Assembly: GCA_964398645.1 (NCBI GenBank)
Contig: CAYNNU010000033.1
Span: 1-15,162, forward strand
Source: Spirochaeta_B sp964398645
Lineage (GTDB): Bacteria; Spirochaetota; Spirochaetia; DSM-27196; DSM-8902
DNA length: 15,162 nucleotides
Reading direction: 5' to 3'
Each line of letters begins with the position of its first letter. The stretch's first letter is position 1. The notes beneath the pieces were generated by a model. It was given only the letters and a program-made list of their open reading frames with translations, was not told the origin of the DNA and did no database searches. Positions 13,446 through 15,162 of this stretch are shown here, one piece after another. A program made the position numbers and the translations under genes.

Positions 13446-15041
13446 ATGTGGGAACATGACTCCTCTTTTGATGCATATACCAATCGAAGCATGGAACTCT
13501 TTTACAAACTTTCACAAATCCCGCGTGTTTCCGGTAACGAAGCCGGCATACGGGATTATCTTGTTGATTGGGCACAATCCCACAATTTTGAAAGCGCAAT
13601 AGATGTTGCTGGAAATCTGATAATTTACATTCCCGCTTCCAAAGGACAGGAGGAGAAAGCACCAATCATTTTACAAGGTCACATGGATATGGTTGGCGAA
13701 AAAACACCCGACAGCCCACATCAATTTGACCGGGACCCAATTCCGGTCTACCGCGACGGCGACCACCTCCGCGCCAAAGGAACCACCCTCGGAGCCGATA
13801 ACGGCATCGCCATTGCTATCGCCCAAATGCTCGCCGAACAGAACTCGCTCGCGCACCCTCCATTGGAACTCTGCTTCACCGTCGAAGAAGAAACCGGCTT
13901 GGACGGCGCATCCAAGCTCGACCCAAAGCTCTTAAAAAGCAATATCCTCATCAATATAGACAGTGAGGATGAAGGAGTCATTACCATTGGCTGCGCCGGC
14001 GGCATGGACAGCTCCATTCAACTTCCCATCAAACGCAGCGCCACCCCCGAACTCGCCCTCGGCTCCGAACACCAGCCAGACACCGACATCGCACCCCAGC
14101 TGGCCTCCGACCCAGCCACCGCCCCCCAGCCTCAAACAAACAATAATCTACATATTTTACAGCTCGGCGGACTATTAGGCGGACATTCCGGGGTCGAAAT
14201 TCACAAAATCAGGGCAAATGCATTACAGATTCTTGCCCGCGTCCTGTATGCAGCCCAAAAAAATCAATTTTCCATTCATGTGTATGGCATTCAAGGAGGA
14301 AACGCCCACAATGCAATTCCCCGTGAAGCAAGTGCTCTTCTGCAATGTGAACCAGAACAAACGAAATACCTAAAAGAGCTCATACAAAACTGCCAGGAAA
14401 ACATACGGCAGGAATTTTTACCAGAAGAAGAAAATCTCCAAATCCAACTATTCACTCTTGAAATGGCCCCGGATCATTTGCAATCCTATTACAAGCAGCA
14501 AAACCAAGAAGCACCAATAGAGCAGGAAAGTCTGAAAAAAGTTATACACTTATTGCTGGCCTTGCCCCATGGGGTCGAGAAGTATTCCGGTGCAATCCCC
14601 GGGCTGGTAGAAACAAGTAGTAACATCGCGGCAGCTCACACACATTCCAATTATTTACATATTCTTTGCAGCCAAAGAAGCTCTGTACCTTCTGGCTTAA
14701 TTGCCATAACAGATCGCATAGACGCATGTTGCCTCTTAGCCGGGGCAAGCTGTAACCACGGAGAACCCTACCCCCCATGGAAGCCGGATATCCACAGCCT
14801 CTTACTAGCTAGAGCAAAAAAAGCCTACTCACAGCTTTTTGGAAAAGAACCAATCGTTGAAAGCATCCACGCCGGGCTTGAATGCGGTATTATTGGCGAA
14901 AAACTGCAGAATGCCCAAATGATCTCAATCGGGCCAACAATTCAGCATCCCCATTCACCAGAGGAGCAGCTACATATCCCATCTTTGCAAAAAACAATCT
15001 CTTTTCTTGTGCAGATCTTAGCTGATTATTGTGAAACATGA
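13446..15041 (+). CDS. pepD: Aminoacyl-histidine dipeptidase (M20C family)
   Basis: A cytoplasmic metallodipeptidase (carnosinase-like) of 531 residues that cleaves dipeptides using two metal ions, usually zinc. Ligands and catalytic residues visible are H79 in GHMDMV, bridging D118 in GADNG, the catalytic pair E148/E149 in VEEETG, D172 in INIDSEDEG, and a C-terminal histidine H503 in GPTIQHPHSPEE. GGHSG (245-249) and GGNAHNAIPR (284-293) mark the lid domain. It exceeds E. coli PepD (about 485) partly through an Ala/Pro-rich insert at residues 199-233. The ATG at 13446 has only a weak GGCGG upstream; the ATG at 13491 would remove 15 residues and is a possible alternative. It lies 13 bases after tRNA-Arg and overlaps yidD by ATGA. 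Confidence 0.93.
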   Translation: MWEHDSSFDAYTNRSMELFYKLSQIPRVSGNEAGIRDYLVDWAQSHNFESAIDVAGNLIIYIPASKGQEEKAPIILQGHMDMVGEKTPDSPHQFDRDPIPVYRDGDHLRAKGTTLGADNGIAIAIAQMLAEQNSLAHPPLELCFTVEEETGLDGASKLDPKLLKSNILINIDSEDEGVITIGCAGGMDSSIQLPIKRSATPELALGSEHQPDTDIAPQLASDPATAPQPQTNNNLHILQLGGLLGGHSGVEIHKIRANALQILARVLYAAQKNQFSIHVYGIQGGNAHNAIPREASALLQCEPEQTKYLKELIQNCQENIRQEFLPEEENLQIQLFTLEMAPDHLQSYYKQQNQEAPIEQESLKKVIHLLLALPHGVEKYSGAIPGLVETSSNIAAAHTHSNYLHILCSQRSSVPSGLIAITDRIDACCLLAGASCNHGEPYPPWKPDIHSLLLARAKKAYSQLFGKEPIVESIHAGLECGIIGEKLQNAQMISIGPTIQHPHSPEEQLHIPSLQKTISFLVQILADYCET

Positions 15042-15162
15042 AAAATATATGGCGAAAAATTGCGTCCGCGCCTATCCGCGCCTACCAATTGCTCATTAGT
15101 CCATTGTTTCCTGCAAGCTGCATATACATACCCAGCTGCTCAGAATACACCAGGCAATCTGT
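15038..15162 (+). CDS. yidD: Membrane protein insertion efficiency factor YidD (3' end missing)
   Basis: The first 41 residues of YidD, a small inner-membrane-associated protein that aids YidC-dependent insertion. The start MKNIWRKIASAPIRAYQLLI is basic and amphipathic as usual for the family, and is followed by ISPLFPAS and then SCIYIPSCSEYT, matching the family signature SCRFYPTCSEY. The gene runs off the window. Its ATG overlaps the pepD stop by four bases, implying coupled translation. In many bacteria yidD sits between rnpA and yidC; here it follows a peptidase gene instead. Confidence 0.85.
   Translation, partial: MKNIWRKIASAPIRAYQLLISPLFPASCIYIPSCSEYTRQS

Overview
The window reads as bacterial chromosome, about half G+C and densely packed on both strands. 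The best guess is a spirochaete (Treponema/Sphaerochaeta-like) or a similar anaerobic gut or sediment bacterium. Reasons, all inference: a loose spirochaete-like lipobox, a small secreted NusG-domain-II protein, a DUF4874/DUF4832 lipoprotein, anaerobic glycerol oxidation genes with a DUF1667 partner, an AmmeMemoRadiSam cluster, and three tRNA genes with no encoded CCA. A run of exactly 100 N shows that the sequence comes from a scaffolded draft assembly.

Layout. (1) Positions 1-2726, + strand: the 3' part of a Zn/Mn-type ABC permease gene, an HhH-GPD DNA glycosylase overlapping it by ATGA, and a lipoprotein with a predicted sugar-hydrolase-like barrel. (2) 2743-3616, - strand: tRNA-Leu(CAA) behind a TtcA-like tRNA thiolase gene whose stop codon lies inside the tRNA promoter. 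(3) 3732-5282, + strand: a NusG-II protein and gpsA. A small unrecognised gene converges on gpsA. (4) 5667-6056: promoter, tRNA-Cys(GCA), then a tandem array with an 86-bp period. Each unit ends in a copy of the tRNA 3' end, and the array is interrupted by the assembly gap. (5) 6124-10809, + strand: glpK, a GlpA-like flavoprotein with a BFD iron-sulphur domain, a second FAD/NAD oxidoreductase and DUF1667. Gene ends overlap or nearly touch, which indicates an operon. (6) 10806-13290, - strand: the complete AmmeMemoRadiSam trio (radical SAM, Memo/LigB-like, AMMECR1). (7) 13359-15162, + strand: tRNA-Arg(CCT), an M20C dipeptidase and the start of yidD.

How the genes work together. GpsA makes sn-glycerol-3-phosphate from DHAP for lipid synthesis. 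GlpK and the three-gene oxidoreductase set run the opposite way, from glycerol through G3P to DHAP, with a flavin/iron-sulphur route for electrons in place of classical GlpABC. No glycerol facilitator gene is seen. The AmmeMemoRadiSam trio is conserved as a unit across prokaryotes, but to my knowledge its substrate is not settled. It is the least understood system here.

The most unusual non-coding structures are the tRNA-Cys-linked tandem array and a pair of interleaved face-to-face promoters at 13322-13353, between tRNA-Arg and the radical SAM gene.
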